Origin: Pseudoramibacter fermentans
GTDB lineage: Bacteria > Bacillota > Clostridia > Eubacteriales > Eubacteriaceae
Assembly (NCBI GenBank): GCA_009493725.1
Contig: VOGB01000003.1
Span: 1 to 64,000 of the forward strand
Length of the DNA: 64,000 bases
Reading direction: 5' to 3'
Shown here: positions 42,611 through 51,045 of the stretch, piece by piece
Layout: every line of letters starts with the position of its first letter
Numbering within the stretch: position 1 is the first letter of the stretch
Program-made: the position numbers and the translations under genes
The notes under the pieces: model-generated
The model's database searches: none
Seen by the model: the letters and a program-made list of their open reading frames with translations, nothing else
Told to the model about the DNA's origin: nothing

Positions 42611-44577
42611 GATTCTGTTTTCCCTTCTTTATAGGATTCTATCGCGGCGATCAGCTTTTTCCTGGCTTCCTGCAGATCGTCGCAGTCGGTTAACTGAGCG
42701 CCGGCCATCGTCAAATGGCCGCCGCCGCCGAGTTTTTCTAATATCAGCTGAACATTCACCTCACCCATTGAACGGGCGCTGATGCAAATCCCTTCATCGC
42801 TTTTCAGCAGGATAAAGGACGCGGTGATCCCGCGGATGTTGAGCAGCTCGTCTGCCGCCTGGGCCGCGATCAGCTTGCCGTTGGCGTTGTGATTTTCGTA
42901 CAGCGAGATCGCAATGGAGTTGTCGTAAAATTCGGCGTTGGTCACCGCTTCCGTGCGCGCCGAATAGGTTTCAATATCGTTCTGAAGCAGGGTCTTGGCG
43001 ATGACCGTATCGGCACCCTTGCGCTTCAGATAGGACGCCGCCTCGAAGGTGCGCACACCAGTTTTGGACATGAACATCTTCGTATCCATGCAGATCCCGG
43101 CCATCAGCGCATTGGCTTCGGTCTTGCCCATGATGTCCTTTTTGTTGAAATATTGGAGCAGCTCGCAGACCAGCTCGCAGGCCGACGATGCGTAGGCTTC
43201 AATGTACGAGAACACCGACGCCTTGATCGCGGTGCCCGACGGCCGGTGATGGTCGATGAGCACGCTGTTCTTGACCTGATCCACCAGCTCCGGCATCTCG
43301 ACGTAGTTCTTGTTCTGGGTGTCGACGACGATGAGCAGTGTACCTTCTTCGATATAGTTTTCCGCTTCCTGCGGCTTGATGAAGCACTCGGTATAATTGG
43401 CGTCCTTGCTCAAATAATCCATGAGCGAGCGGATGCTGACATTGATTTCCTTGAGCACGAATTTCGCCTCGCGGTTCAATGCCCGGCAGGCCCCGATCAG
43501 CCCGATCGCCGAGCCGACGCAGTCCATATCCGGCATCTGATGCCCCATGATGACGACGTTGCGCGCTTCCACAATCTGCTCCTGCAGCGCCTGCGCCTTG
43601 ACTCGGGCCTTCACCTTCGTGCGCTTTTCCTTCGCTTCGGTTTCGCCGCCGTAATAAATATTGTGGTCGTCTTTCCGAACGACGCACTGGTCGCCGCCGC
43701 GGGCCAGCGCGATGTCCAGCGCCGAGCGGGAGCCTTCTTCCGCTTCGGGCAGCGTCGAATGCTCTTCTGAATCTTCAATCCCGATAGACAGCGACACGGC
43801 ACCGCCTTCCTTGCTGAGCTCGCGGACTTCGTCGAGCACCCGGAAATGGTCGGCTTCCATTTTTTCGAGGTCGTCGTGGGAAAAGACCATCAGGTAATGG
43901 CTGTTTTCAAATTTCTGAAGCACGACGCCATTGTGCTGCGCCCAGCGGTTCAGCACCACGTCGATCTGCGCAAAAAGCTCCGTTCGGCACTGCGGCGAAA
44001 GGCTTTCGCTTAAATCCTCGTAGTTGTCGATTTGGATATACCCAAGAATTGTGCGGCTGTGATGGTAATGGGCCTCGCTGTTTTTAATCTGGGTAATGTC
44101 AAACAGATGAAACAAAAGCTTGCGCTTATCGGCTCTGAAAAACTCGGTAATGCTCATCAGGTAGGCGTGGTCTTCGTAATTGAGCTCGTGGAACGTCCCG
44201 TCGCCCTTGACCTTTTTCGGGTCAATCCCGATGATCTGCGCGAAATTCGTGCCGGTTTTGCTGGTCTGTTTGCCAAACTGGCGCACAAACAGCCGATTGG
44301 TCATCAACACCCGGCCGTCATCCGACGTAATCGCGATGGCGACGGGCATTTCGTACATCCGATCGTGGGTGATTTTCGAGACCTTGCGCTCGATCAGCTT
44401 TTTGGTCGACACCGTCTTCTTGATCCGCTGGTGTTCGATGATCTGCGCGCCGATGACGACGGCAAAAGTCAGGCCGATGATCACTGCGCCGATGACAAAA
44501 TGGTCCTCACAGACGTAAAGGCCGGTCACCACACCGATGACCGCAAGCAATGTATTGGCTGTAAATATTTTATTCAT
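42607..44577 (-). CDS. gdpP: Cyclic-di-AMP phosphodiesterase GdpP
   Basis: Membrane-bound DHH/DHHA1 enzyme that degrades c-di-AMP. The 656-residue protein has two N-terminal transmembrane helices (about 5-22 and 27-47), a PAS domain (about 75-165), a degenerate GGDEF domain (about 175-300) and the DHH domain with GHQMPDMDC (His346, Asp350, Asp352), VVDTQN (Asp419), IDHHRP (His443, His444) and a C-terminal GGGGHLTMAG motif. The ATG at 44577 directly follows yybS; a far upstream in-frame start lies inside yybS and is wrong. Confidence 0.95.
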   Translation of the reverse strand: MNKIFTANTLLAVIGVVTGLYVCEDHFVIGAVIIGLTFAVVIGAQIIEHQRIKKTVSTKKLIERKVSKITHDRMYEMPVAIAITSDDGRVLMTNRLFVRQFGKQTSKTGTNFAQIIGIDPKKVKGDGTFHELNYEDHAYLMSITEFFRADKRKLLFHLFDITQIKNSEAHYHHSRTILGYIQIDNYEDLSESLSPQCRTELFAQIDVVLNRWAQHNGVVLQKFENSHYLMVFSHDDLEKMEADHFRVLDEVRELSKEGGAVSLSIGIEDSEEHSTLPEAEEGSRSALDIALARGGDQCVVRKDDHNIYYGGETEAKEKRTKVKARVKAQALQEQIVEARNVVIMGHQMPDMDCVGSAIGLIGACRALNREAKFVLKEINVSIRSLMDYLSKDANYTECFIKPQEAENYIEEGTLLIVVDTQNKNYVEMPELVDQVKNSVLIDHHRPSGTAIKASVFSYIEAYASSACELVCELLQYFNKKDIMGKTEANALMAGICMDTKMFMSKTGVRTFEAASYLKRKGADTVIAKTLLQNDIETYSARTEAVTNAEFYDNSIAISLYENHNANGKLIAAQAADELLNIRGITASFILLKSDEGICISARSMGEVNVQLILEKLGGGGHLTMAGAQLTDCDDLQEARKKLIAAIESYKEGKTES

Positions 44578-44579
44578 GA

Positions 44580-45545
44580 TTACCGTCTCCTGCCGCTGTC
44601 TCTCAGCACGATGACCAGACGCATATTCGTGTAGACGTCCACAATCCCGATCAATGACAAAAACATCGCACTGGACGGAATGATCAGCAGCACAATACAG
44701 ATCAGAACCTTCCGGCCCATGCTTTCCTTCGGCAGACGCCGATTGAAGAGCCAGTATAAAAAGGACAGCCCCATCATCGAAAAGCCCAGATCGACTAAAT
44801 TGTTCAGCGTCGTGACGTAAATGTTGCCAGAGCCTGCGGTAAACTGTGCGATCAGCAGCACGATCAACAGGATCAACAGAAAATTCCGCAGGGGTTTGGA
44901 CATCATCCAGTGGCTGATCGGCCGAAGGGGCTGCGCGGCCGGACGGGTCCGGCTGACGGTCTTGTCGCAGGCGATGACCAAAATCCATGCCGCAAAAAAG
45001 GGCAGGATCAAAAAGAACGACGGCAGGGCCTGCTTAGTCTGGTCGATTAGGCTGTCGATCGCGGACTGCACCTGCGCCATCTGGCTTTTCGTAAAGATAT
45101 CCGTGTTCTGATACGAAGCCGTCAGATTTTTAGCATAAGCCTCAATTCCCTTTGCCAGCACCCCGATGAACGCCGTGTGGTGCACGATTTGATAGACGAT
45201 CATGCCGCCGATGATCGACAGAAAAACCGCGGCGTAGGCGGCGATCATCCGCTGCTTCCCGCTCATTTCCTTTTCGTACATCCAGGACAGACCGATGCCG
45301 GTCAGCGCCAGATAACACGTACAGGCGAAAATCATGACGGGATTGCGCGTCAGGATCATCACAATCGGTGCGACGACCGTCGGCAGAATCGTTTTCTTGA
45401 ACCCTTCCCGGCGGCCCAGATCCACCCATAAAATCGGGATAAACAGATACAGGAAGATCAAGATCGGTATTCTCTGAAATAAACAGGGAATGATCCCGGC
45501 GATCGCGCCGTAAAGGATGGGTTCCCAAATTGATTTAGTTTTCAT
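44580..45545 (-). CDS. yybS: YybS/DUF2232 family membrane protein
   Basis: Integral membrane protein of 321 residues with about eight hydrophobic segments (for example around residues 10-35, 48-70, 75-95, 105-130, 175-195, 215-240, 245-270, 290-315). It belongs to DUF2232, routinely encoded just upstream of gdpP; some relatives are annotated as S-component-like, but no substrate is known. Two bases separate it from gdpP. Confidence 0.85.
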   Translation of the reverse strand: MKTKSIWEPILYGAIAGIIPCLFQRIPILIFLYLFIPILWVDLGRREGFKKTILPTVVAPIVMILTRNPVMIFACTCYLALTGIGLSWMYEKEMSGKQRMIAAYAAVFLSIIGGMIVYQIVHHTAFIGVLAKGIEAYAKNLTASYQNTDIFTKSQMAQVQSAIDSLIDQTKQALPSFFLILPFFAAWILVIACDKTVSRTRPAAQPLRPISHWMMSKPLRNFLLILLIVLLIAQFTAGSGNIYVTTLNNLVDLGFSMMGLSFLYWLFNRRLPKESMGRKVLICIVLLIIPSSAMFLSLIGIVDVYTNMRLVIVLRDSGRRR

Positions 45546-45608
45546 AAAAGCCTCTATTCAATTATACTGTTGTCGTTTTTCTTATGCTGTCTTTTTTCGT
45601 AATGAGAT

Positions 45609-45614
45609 ATTATA
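45609..45614 (-). promoter_or_regulatory. Probable -10 element for yybS-gdpP-rplI-dnaB
   Basis: Perfect minus-strand TATAAT 64 bases before yybS; the -35 region is poor. Confidence 0.45.
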
Positions 45615-45725
45615 GCATAGCCCTGTGTATTTTTCATTAACTCCTCGGGTTATAATCGGATTATCTATTGCGCGTTATGTTAAAATATGCGTAAAGAATT
45701 TGAATTCTAGTTTTCGGAGGTCAAC

Positions 45726-45998
45726 ATGATTCGTTATCACATTCTCGTATCGGGCCGCGTGCAGGGGGTCGGCTTCCGCTACACCGCCTCTCACCTGGCC
45801 AGTCTCTACAACTTGACCGGGTGGGTCCGCAACTGCTACGACGGCAGCGTCGAAATGGAAGTCCAAGGCGATCCCGGCAATATCGATTTTTTTATCCAAA
45901 AACTGAAAACCGAGTCGCGGTGGATCCGCATCCGTTCTCTCGAAAAAAAACAGATTCCCCTCGAATCCGGTGAGACCGTCTTTCACGTCAGATATTAA
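45726..45998 (+). CDS. acyP: Acylphosphatase
   Basis: Small enzyme hydrolysing carboxyl-phosphate bonds. The 90-residue protein has the signature GRVQGVGFRYTA (about residues 11-22, with the phosphate-binding Arg) and GWVRNCYDGSVEMEVQG (about 35-51, with the catalytic Asn). CGGAGG precedes the ATG. It is a lone plus-strand gene among minus-strand operons. Confidence 0.95.
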   Translation: MIRYHILVSGRVQGVGFRYTASHLASLYNLTGWVRNCYDGSVEMEVQGDPGNIDFFIQKLKTESRWIRIRSLEKKQIPLESGETVFHVRY

Positions 45999-46052
45999 TC
46001 CAAATGATTAAGAAAAACGAACTAAATAAACAATGAAATTAGGCGTTAAAAT

Positions 46053-46085
46053 AAAAAACAGAAGGAATTGTTCCTTCTGTTTTTT
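46053..46085. terminator. Bidirectional terminator of acyP and rpsR
   Basis: AAAACAGAAGGAA/TTCCTTCTGTTTT stem with a TTG loop and long A/T-runs serves the convergent acyP and rpsF-ssb-rpsR units. Confidence 0.92.
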
Positions 46086-46103
46086 AATGGCTTAAAATGC
46101 TTA

Positions 46104-46334
46104 TTAAAAGTTGTCTGATTGATATGGCAGCAATGCGAGGTTGCGAGCGCGGTTGACAGCCTGGGTAATTTTACGCTGATGCTTTGCGCAGGCGCCGGTT
46201 GCGCGTCTCGGTAAGATTTTGCCTCTTTCAGAAACGTATTTTCTCAAAGTAGCAACGTCTTTGTAATCGACCTTTAAATCTTCGTTTTCGCAGAACTCGC
46301 AAACTTTTCTTCTTCTTCTGAATGGTCTTGGCAT
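46104..46334 (-). CDS. rpsR: 30S ribosomal protein S18
   Basis: Ribosomal protein S18, 76 residues, with an N-terminal CEFCEN zinc-type pair and the conserved LRKYVSERGKILPRR (about 30-44) and KHQRKITQAVNRARNLALLPY (about 51-71) segments. Last gene of rpsF-ssb-rpsR. Confidence 0.97.
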   Translation of the reverse strand: MPRPFRRRRKVCEFCENEDLKVDYKDVATLRKYVSERGKILPRRATGACAKHQRKITQAVNRARNLALLPYQSDNF

Positions 46335-46358
46335 ATTATTTCTCCTTATTAATGGAGC

Positions 46359-46796
46359 TTAGAACGGTACGTCGTCGTCGTCTGCCAGCAGATGGAAATC
46401 TTCATCGATATCGTCATTGCCGTCAAGGGACACGCTGTTATTGTTGCTGGGCTGGGAATTGTTCATCGGCGCGCCGGTATCGTTGCGGCTGCCGATAAAG
46501 TCAAATTCTTCGAGAACGACCTCTGTCACGTAACGCTTCGACCCGTCATTCGCAGTGTAATTCCGAGTCTGAAGGCGGCCAGAGATGGCAATCTGGCGGC
46601 CCTTGCGCAGGTATTGGCTGATGATTTCACCCTGTTTGCCCCACGCGGTAACGTTAAAGAAATCCGCGGTCGGCTGACCGTCCCGTTTGAAGCGGCGATC
46701 GACCGCAATGGCAAATGAACACACAGAAGTGCCGTTTGTCGTGGTCCGCAGTTCCGGATCTCGAGCTAAACGCCCAACTAAAATAACCTTATTCAT
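46359..46796 (-). CDS. ssb: Single-stranded DNA-binding protein
   Basis: Protects single-stranded DNA in replication and repair. The 145-residue protein has an N-terminal OB fold (MNKVILVGRLARDPELR...FNVTAWGKQGE, about 1-105), a short Asn/Ser-rich linker, and the acidic tail ending DDDDVPF, the protein-docking tip. It lies between rpsF and rpsR as in most Firmicutes. Confidence 0.97.
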   Translation of the reverse strand: MNKVILVGRLARDPELRTTTNGTSVCSFAIAVDRRFKRDGQPTADFFNVTAWGKQGEIISQYLRKGRQIAISGRLQTRNYTANDGSKRYVTEVVLEEFDFIGSRNDTGAPMNNSQPSNNNSVSLDGNDDIDEDFHLLADDDDVPF

Positions 46797-46830
46797 CGCT
46801 CCGTTTCCTTTCCTAATTTATCAAAAACAA

Positions 46831-47118
46831 TTAGTCTTCAATCGCAACGATCATATCGCGGATGATATTGTCGTTGATCAAGTAACGATGGTTCAATTCG
46901 TCGAGAACTGACGGTTCAGCCTTGAATGTAACCAGAACGTAATACCCTTCGGTATATTTGTTCGCGATTTTGTAAGCGAGTTTACGCTTGCCCCATTCAT
47001 CGACACCATCTACTTCACCAGCTGTTTCAATAACAGATTTGACGTTATTGATAATGGCGTCCATCGCTTCTTTTTCCATATCCGGATTCAAAACAAATAC
47101 TGTTTCGTAAGCCTTCAT
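46831..47118 (-). CDS. rpsF: 30S ribosomal protein S6
   Basis: Ribosomal protein S6, 95 residues, beginning MKAYETVFVLNPDMEKEA and with the conserved DEWGKRKLAYKI segment (about 40-51). It heads the rpsF-ssb-rpsR operon, with AAGGAGG before the ATG and a structured 5' leader. Confidence 0.97.
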   Translation of the reverse strand: MKAYETVFVLNPDMEKEAMDAIINNVKSVIETAGEVDGVDEWGKRKLAYKIANKYTEGYYVLVTFKAEPSVLDELNHRYLINDNIIRDMIVAIED

Positions 47119-47226
47119 GGTTTCACCTCCTTATGGTCTAAATTTGGCACAGTTTTGGCCTGCCCTTCAGCAGGAGTACACCTTTCAAATAAATGAAAGC
47201 ACACCCTCTGTGCAAGGATACATACT
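47119..47226 (-). promoter_or_regulatory. Structured leader of the rpsF operon, candidate S6:S18 autoregulatory element
   Basis: The leader of about 108 nt can fold into a closed structure: GCACAG (minus strand, 47208-47213) pairs with CTGTGC (47147-47152), enclosing a CTTTC/GAAAG hairpin and a CCTGC/GCAGG hairpin. rpsF leaders bound by the S6:S18 complex are known in bacteria; assignment to that motif is inference because I could not confirm its conserved bulged bases. Confidence 0.5.
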
Positions 47227-47232
47227 GTGCGT

Positions 47233-47262
47233 ATTATATCAGACTCCCGTCTGAGGAATCAA
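47233..47262 (-). promoter_or_regulatory. rpsF operon promoter
   Basis: Minus strand: -35 TTGATT (47257-47262), 18-base spacer, perfect -10 TATAAT (47233-47238). Confidence 0.82.
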
Positions 47263-47278
47263 GATTTTTCTGTAAAAC

Positions 47279-47461
47279 TTATAGAATTTTTTTGAGCATT
47301 TTTTCAAATTTCTGCCGAGGCAGCGTGACGACGCGGCCGCACCCCGTGCATTTGAGGCGGATGTCCATGCCGAGGCGGATCACCTCCCATCGGTTTTCAC
47401 CGCAGGGGTGCCCCTTCTTCATTTCGACCACACTGCCGACCTCATACTGCCTGTTTGCCAT
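47279..47461 (-). CDS. DUF951 domain protein
   Basis: A 60-residue protein with the DUF951 pattern: VGSVVEMKKGHPCGENRWEV, then RLGMDIRLKCTGCGRVVTLPR, with a CTGC pair and an earlier Cys and His that could bind zinc. Function unknown. Its start overlaps the end of mscS by 20 bases, so the two are likely coupled; the same neighbour pair is common in Firmicutes. Confidence 0.88.
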   Translation of the reverse strand: MANRQYEVGSVVEMKKGHPCGENRWEVIRLGMDIRLKCTGCGRVVTLPRQKFEKMLKKIL

Positions 47462-48344
47462 CGCTTCCGCCTTCCTTTTCTTCCACGACCCAGACGGTGT
47501 TCTTCGGAATGGCGACGCCGGCCTTTTCCATCGCCTGGTAAATCGCCTGGCGCATCGTGACTTCAGCGCTCAGCGAATGCAGGGCGTCGGAGAACACGAA
47601 GAGCCGCAGCGTCGCGTAGGAGCCGTCCATATCCGTCATGCCCAGCACCTTTGGCCGAACCGGGAAGAGCTCCTTGTCGTCGTTGTACACAATGTCGCAG
47701 ACCTTGTTGGCGATCTTCGTCACGTCGACGACGCTGGTGCTGCCGTCCACCTTGATGTCCACGCTTTTGCGGTAGTAGCCCCGCGAGCGGTTGACCAGAT
47801 GGTTGATTTCGCCGTTGCGCACGATGTACAGGCTGCCGTCGTCCTGACGAACCGAGGTCATCATTGTCGAAATGTCTTCGATGATGCCGCTGTGTCCGCC
47901 GTCGAGCTCGATGTAATCGCCGACGAAGAATTGTTCCTGCATGATGATGAAAATACCGGAAATCACGTCCTCAACGATGCGCTTCGCGCCAAAGCCGACG
48001 GCAACCGTGCCGACGCCGGCGACTGTAATCAGCGCTGAAATGTTGATGAAGTAAGACAGGATAACCAAGATGCCGACAATCATGATCGTCGTGTTGACCA
48101 CCGACTTCGTCAGCTTCGCAATGGTCGTGCTGCGCTTTTCGTCCTCCCGCGTGTTGGTCAGCGGGCTTTTCCTCGTGAGCTTCAGCGTACGCTTGATGAT
48201 GGCTGTCAAAACCTTTGACGCGATCCACATGACCAGAATGGTCAGCGCGACGCTGATGACCTTGTTCACAATCACGTCCGTGTTGATGGAGCCGACAAAA
48301 TGTGTCCAGACTCTGCCGAAATAAGTTTGATCGATCTCGTTCAT
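47442..48344 (-). CDS. mscS: Small-conductance mechanosensitive channel MscS family
   Basis: Membrane channel relieving osmotic pressure. The 300-residue protein has an N-terminal helix (about 25-50), a second around 75-95, and the pore helix TM3 (about 98-120: SALITVAGVGTVAVGFGAKRIVEDVISG) with the Gly/Ala pattern of MscS pores, followed by the beta domain (GDYIELDGGHSGIIEDI) and C-terminal domain. AAAGGA precedes the ATG. DUF951 follows by overlap. Confidence 0.93.
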   Translation of the reverse strand: MNEIDQTYFGRVWTHFVGSINTDVIVNKVISVALTILVMWIASKVLTAIIKRTLKLTRKSPLTNTREDEKRSTTIAKLTKSVVNTTIMIVGILVILSYFINISALITVAGVGTVAVGFGAKRIVEDVISGIFIIMQEQFFVGDYIELDGGHSGIIEDISTMMTSVRQDDGSLYIVRNGEINHLVNRSRGYYRKSVDIKVDGSTSVVDVTKIANKVCDIVYNDDKELFPVRPKVLGMTDMDGSYATLRLFVFSDALHSLSAEVTMRQAIYQAMEKAGVAIPKNTVWVVEEKEGGSDGKQAV

Positions 48345-48380
48345 TTTGTTTCCTTTAATATGACCCTTTCTCTTTTAAAT

Positions 48381-48411
48381 AAAAAATGCAGCGTGGGCTG
48401 CATTTTTTAAT
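48381..48411 (-). terminator. Terminator after the unknown membrane protein gene
   Basis: AAAAAATGCAG/CTGCATTTTTT stem, 11 pairs, with a short loop; T-runs on both strands. It separates the 48417-49331 gene from mscS. Confidence 0.88.
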
Positions 48412-48416
48412 TCGCA

Positions 48417-49331
48417 TTATTTCTTTTTCCGTCTGCTGATATCCTTTTGATCGGTACTGACCCATTTGGGGCCGTCGGATTTTTCCGTCGGCTTCGATTT
48501 TTCTGAGCGTTCCGATTTTCTTTTCTGCTGCTGTGCTTCACGCTGCTTTTTGCGTTCCTCGCGGAGCACCTTATCGATCATTTCATCGGTAATCGGTGAG
48601 AAGGCTTCGGTTTCGATGACCGCTGGCGATTCCACATCGCTCAACGGGTCGCCTGCGTCAGGACGTCTGCGCCGTGTCTTGGCCTTCGGTGCAGCCGGTT
48701 TCGGCTGAGCCTTTTGCGGTTCTTCTGTTTCGCCGGCTTCGGCCTTTTCCTGTTGTTCGAGCATGTACTTGTCTTCGAGGGCCTTGCGCTTGCGGTCCTT
48801 CGCTTCGCTTACCTTTCTGGACTGTGCCCCGAAGGCGTAGCCCACAGCCTGCGCCGCTGCGATCACACCGATGCAGATGAACATGAAGGCGATGAACGGC
48901 ACGCGGCTGCCCAGCCATACAGACAGTACACCGAAGGGCAGGAACAAATACAATGTCGGCGAAACGACAAAGGTAAAGGCGTTCCAAACCTTCAGGAAGC
49001 GGATGCCGGGATGGCCCTTCAAAATGATGACCGTCGTCAGCACCGCCATGATCACCGTCGGCAACAGCGAGTAGAGCAGATATTTGCCGAACACCTGGTT
49101 GTCGTCGTCGTCCGTAGACGATTTAAAGGCTGCGTAGGTGAAATAGATCCAGAACCCGACGATAACAACCAGCTCGATCACCCCGTAAGTCATGTTGTAG
49201 CTGCCATTCGATTTGACGCCGGCGTCGAGAATCCCCTTAAAGATCAAGATGAGCAGCAGGTTCAAAATATTGGCGATCAGCGCCGTCGACAGTGAATTCA
49301 GCCGCCTCCTTAATCGTATTCCTTTATTCAT
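48417..49331 (-). CDS. Unrecognised membrane protein with basic cytoplasmic tail
   Basis: I do not recognise a family for this 304-residue protein. The first ~180 residues hold about five hydrophobic segments (around 14-36, 48-70, 86-106, 115-138, 143-170). The C-terminal ~125 residues are hydrophilic and highly charged: Lys/Arg/Glu/Gln-rich, with a Pro/Ala/Lys-rich stretch (KAQPKPAAPKAKTRRRRP, about 205-222) and ending RRKKK. The ATG at 49331 has AAGGAGG upstream and lies nine bases after parB, so it is in the par operon. The tail could bind nucleic acid or acidic partners, which is speculation. Confidence 0.75.
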   Translation of the reverse strand: MNKGIRLRRRLNSLSTALIANILNLLLILIFKGILDAGVKSNGSYNMTYGVIELVVIVGFWIYFTYAAFKSSTDDDDNQVFGKYLLYSLLPTVIMAVLTTVIILKGHPGIRFLKVWNAFTFVVSPTLYLFLPFGVLSVWLGSRVPFIAFMFICIGVIAAAQAVGYAFGAQSRKVSEAKDRKRKALEDKYMLEQQEKAEAGETEEPQKAQPKPAAPKAKTRRRRPDAGDPLSDVESPAVIETEAFSPITDEMIDKVLREERKKQREAQQQKRKSERSEKSKPTEKSDGPKWVSTDQKDISRRKKK

Positions 49332-49340
49332 ATTGCCTCC

Positions 49341-50243
49341 TTATTTGAGCAAATCCAGTATCCGATTCAATTCATCCGTTGAGGAATAATCGATGGTGAT
49401 CTTTCCGCTCCCCTTTTTGTTTTTTGGGGTCAGTGTAACGGACGTGCCCAAATGATTTCTTAATTGATCTTCAACGTCGATCAAGTAAGGATCCTTGGGC
49501 TTCTTTTCCTTTTTCTGCCGAGGATTTTTAAGCCGGCGCACCTGATCTTCCATTTCACGGACCGACCAATTCCGCTCAACGGCCTTTTGTGCCAGCGATG
49601 CCATTGTCTCTGCATCGTCCAGCCCTAGGAGCGCCCGGGCGTGTCCGCCGCTGAGCTGATTGTTCAGCACCATCTTCCGCACCGAAACTGGCAGCTTGAG
49701 CAGCCGCATTACATTGGTCACGGCCGCCCGGCTTTTGCCGATGCGGATGCCGATTTCGCCCTGCGTTAAATTGTAGTGCTTCGCGAGCTGTTCAAAGGCC
49801 ATTGCCTCTTCAATCGGATTGAGATCCTCGCGCTGTACGTTTTCGATCAGCGCGATTTCGACCACTTCCCGGTCGGACATATCCTTGACAACGACCGGCA
49901 CCGTATCGAGGCCAGCCAGTGTCGCCGCGCGCCAGCGCCGTTCGCCGGCGATGATCGTATAAGCGCCCTGCTCCTGCTTGACAACCAAGGGCTGCAGCAC
50001 GCCGTGTTCTTTAATTGATGCCGCCAGCTCTTCCAGGGCCCGCTGGTCAAAATGTTTTCTCGGCTGATCCCGATTGGGCCGAATCTTGCCGATTGGCAGC
50101 TCGACAATCAGCTGACCGTTCTGATGGGAGTTCGATTCGGACTGCGCTTCTTCGAGACCCCCGTTTTCATCGAAATGGATATCGTCGGAGATCAATGCGG
50201 CCAAGCCCTTACCTAAACCGTTGTGGTGTTTCTTACTTGACAT
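49341..50243 (-). CDS. parB: Chromosome partitioning protein ParB
   Basis: CTPase that loads at parS, spreads on DNA and recruits SMC. The 300-residue protein has the N-terminal PxxxIRPNRDQPRK segment, the CTP motif GERRWRAA (about 105), ENVQREDLNPIEEA (about 137) and the helix-turn-helix region GEIGIRIGKSRAAVTNVMRLLKLP (about 165-188). The ATG at 50243 follows GGGAGGG; an upstream in-frame start lies deep in parA. Two parS sites are in the window. Confidence 0.95.
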   Translation of the reverse strand: MSSKKHHNGLGKGLAALISDDIHFDENGGLEEAQSESNSHQNGQLIVELPIGKIRPNRDQPRKHFDQRALEELAASIKEHGVLQPLVVKQEQGAYTIIAGERRWRAATLAGLDTVPVVVKDMSDREVVEIALIENVQREDLNPIEEAMAFEQLAKHYNLTQGEIGIRIGKSRAAVTNVMRLLKLPVSVRKMVLNNQLSGGHARALLGLDDAETMASLAQKAVERNWSVREMEDQVRRLKNPRQKKEKKPKDPYLIDVEDQLRNHLGTSVTLTPKNKKGSGKITIDYSSTDELNRILDLLK

Positions 50244-51009
50244 GTTCCCTCCCGATAAATTCCTTCGCAAGTTCCGCGTACGCAATGGCGCCTTTAGAGT
50301 TCGGCGCGTTTTCGAAAATCGTCTCACCGAAGCTCGGCGCTTCAGCCAGTCGGATGTTTCTCGGGATCTTCGTGCGGTAAACTTTATCTTTAAAGTAAGA
50401 CTTGACTTCTCCGACGACCTGCACGGCTAAATTTGTCCGGGAGTCGTACATCGTCATCAAAACGCCTTCGATATCGAGTTTGGGATTCAAGCCTTTCTTA
50501 ACGAGGCTGATCGTCGAAATCAGCTGGCCGACCCCTTCCAGTGCGTAGTATTCGCATTGAATGGGGATCAGCACGGAATCCGACGCTGTCAGTGCGTTGA
50601 TGGTCAAAAGGCCCAATGACGGCGGACAGTCGATAAAGACGTAGTCGTAATACTCGAGAACCGGATCGAGCACCTTGCGCAGCCGAGTTTCCCGCTGAGA
50701 CATGTGCGCCAGCTCGATTTCCGATCCGGCTAAGTCGATGTTGGAGGGCAGCAGGTTGAGCCGGTCGTATCCAGTGGTCAATATGACTTCTCTAAGATCC
50801 TGACCGTTGATCAGCGCGTCGTAGATGCTCTTGTCGAGATCGTTCTTTTCGATACCGAAACCGCTGGTCGTGTTACCCTGAGGGTCGATGTCGACGGTCA
50901 AAACGCGGTACCCGTCTATACTCAGCGCCGCTGTCAGATTCATACACGTCGTCGTCTTCCCGACGCCTCCCTTTTGGTTGAATATTGAAATAACTTTTGC
51001 TCTTGACAT
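50233..51009 (-). CDS. parA: Chromosome partitioning ATPase ParA (Soj)
   Basis: Deviant Walker A ATPase that works with ParB and regulates DnaA. The 258-residue protein opens MSRAKVISIFNQKGGVGKTT (KGGVGKT about residues 13-19) and has the switch segment FIDCPPSLGLLTINAL (about 124-139). It overlaps parB by 11 bases and follows noc by 36 bases. Confidence 0.97.
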   Translation of the reverse strand: MSRAKVISIFNQKGGVGKTTTCMNLTAALSIDGYRVLTVDIDPQGNTTSGFGIEKNDLDKSIYDALINGQDLREVILTTGYDRLNLLPSNIDLAGSEIELAHMSQRETRLRKVLDPVLEYYDYVFIDCPPSLGLLTINALTASDSVLIPIQCEYYALEGVGQLISTISLVKKGLNPKLDIEGVLMTMYDSRTNLAVQVVGEVKSYFKDKVYRTKIPRNIRLAEAPSFGETIFENAPNSKGAIAYAELAKEFIGREHVK

Positions 51010-51045
51010 TGGCTTTCCTTTCCAGTGGATGATCCGCCGATCCGA

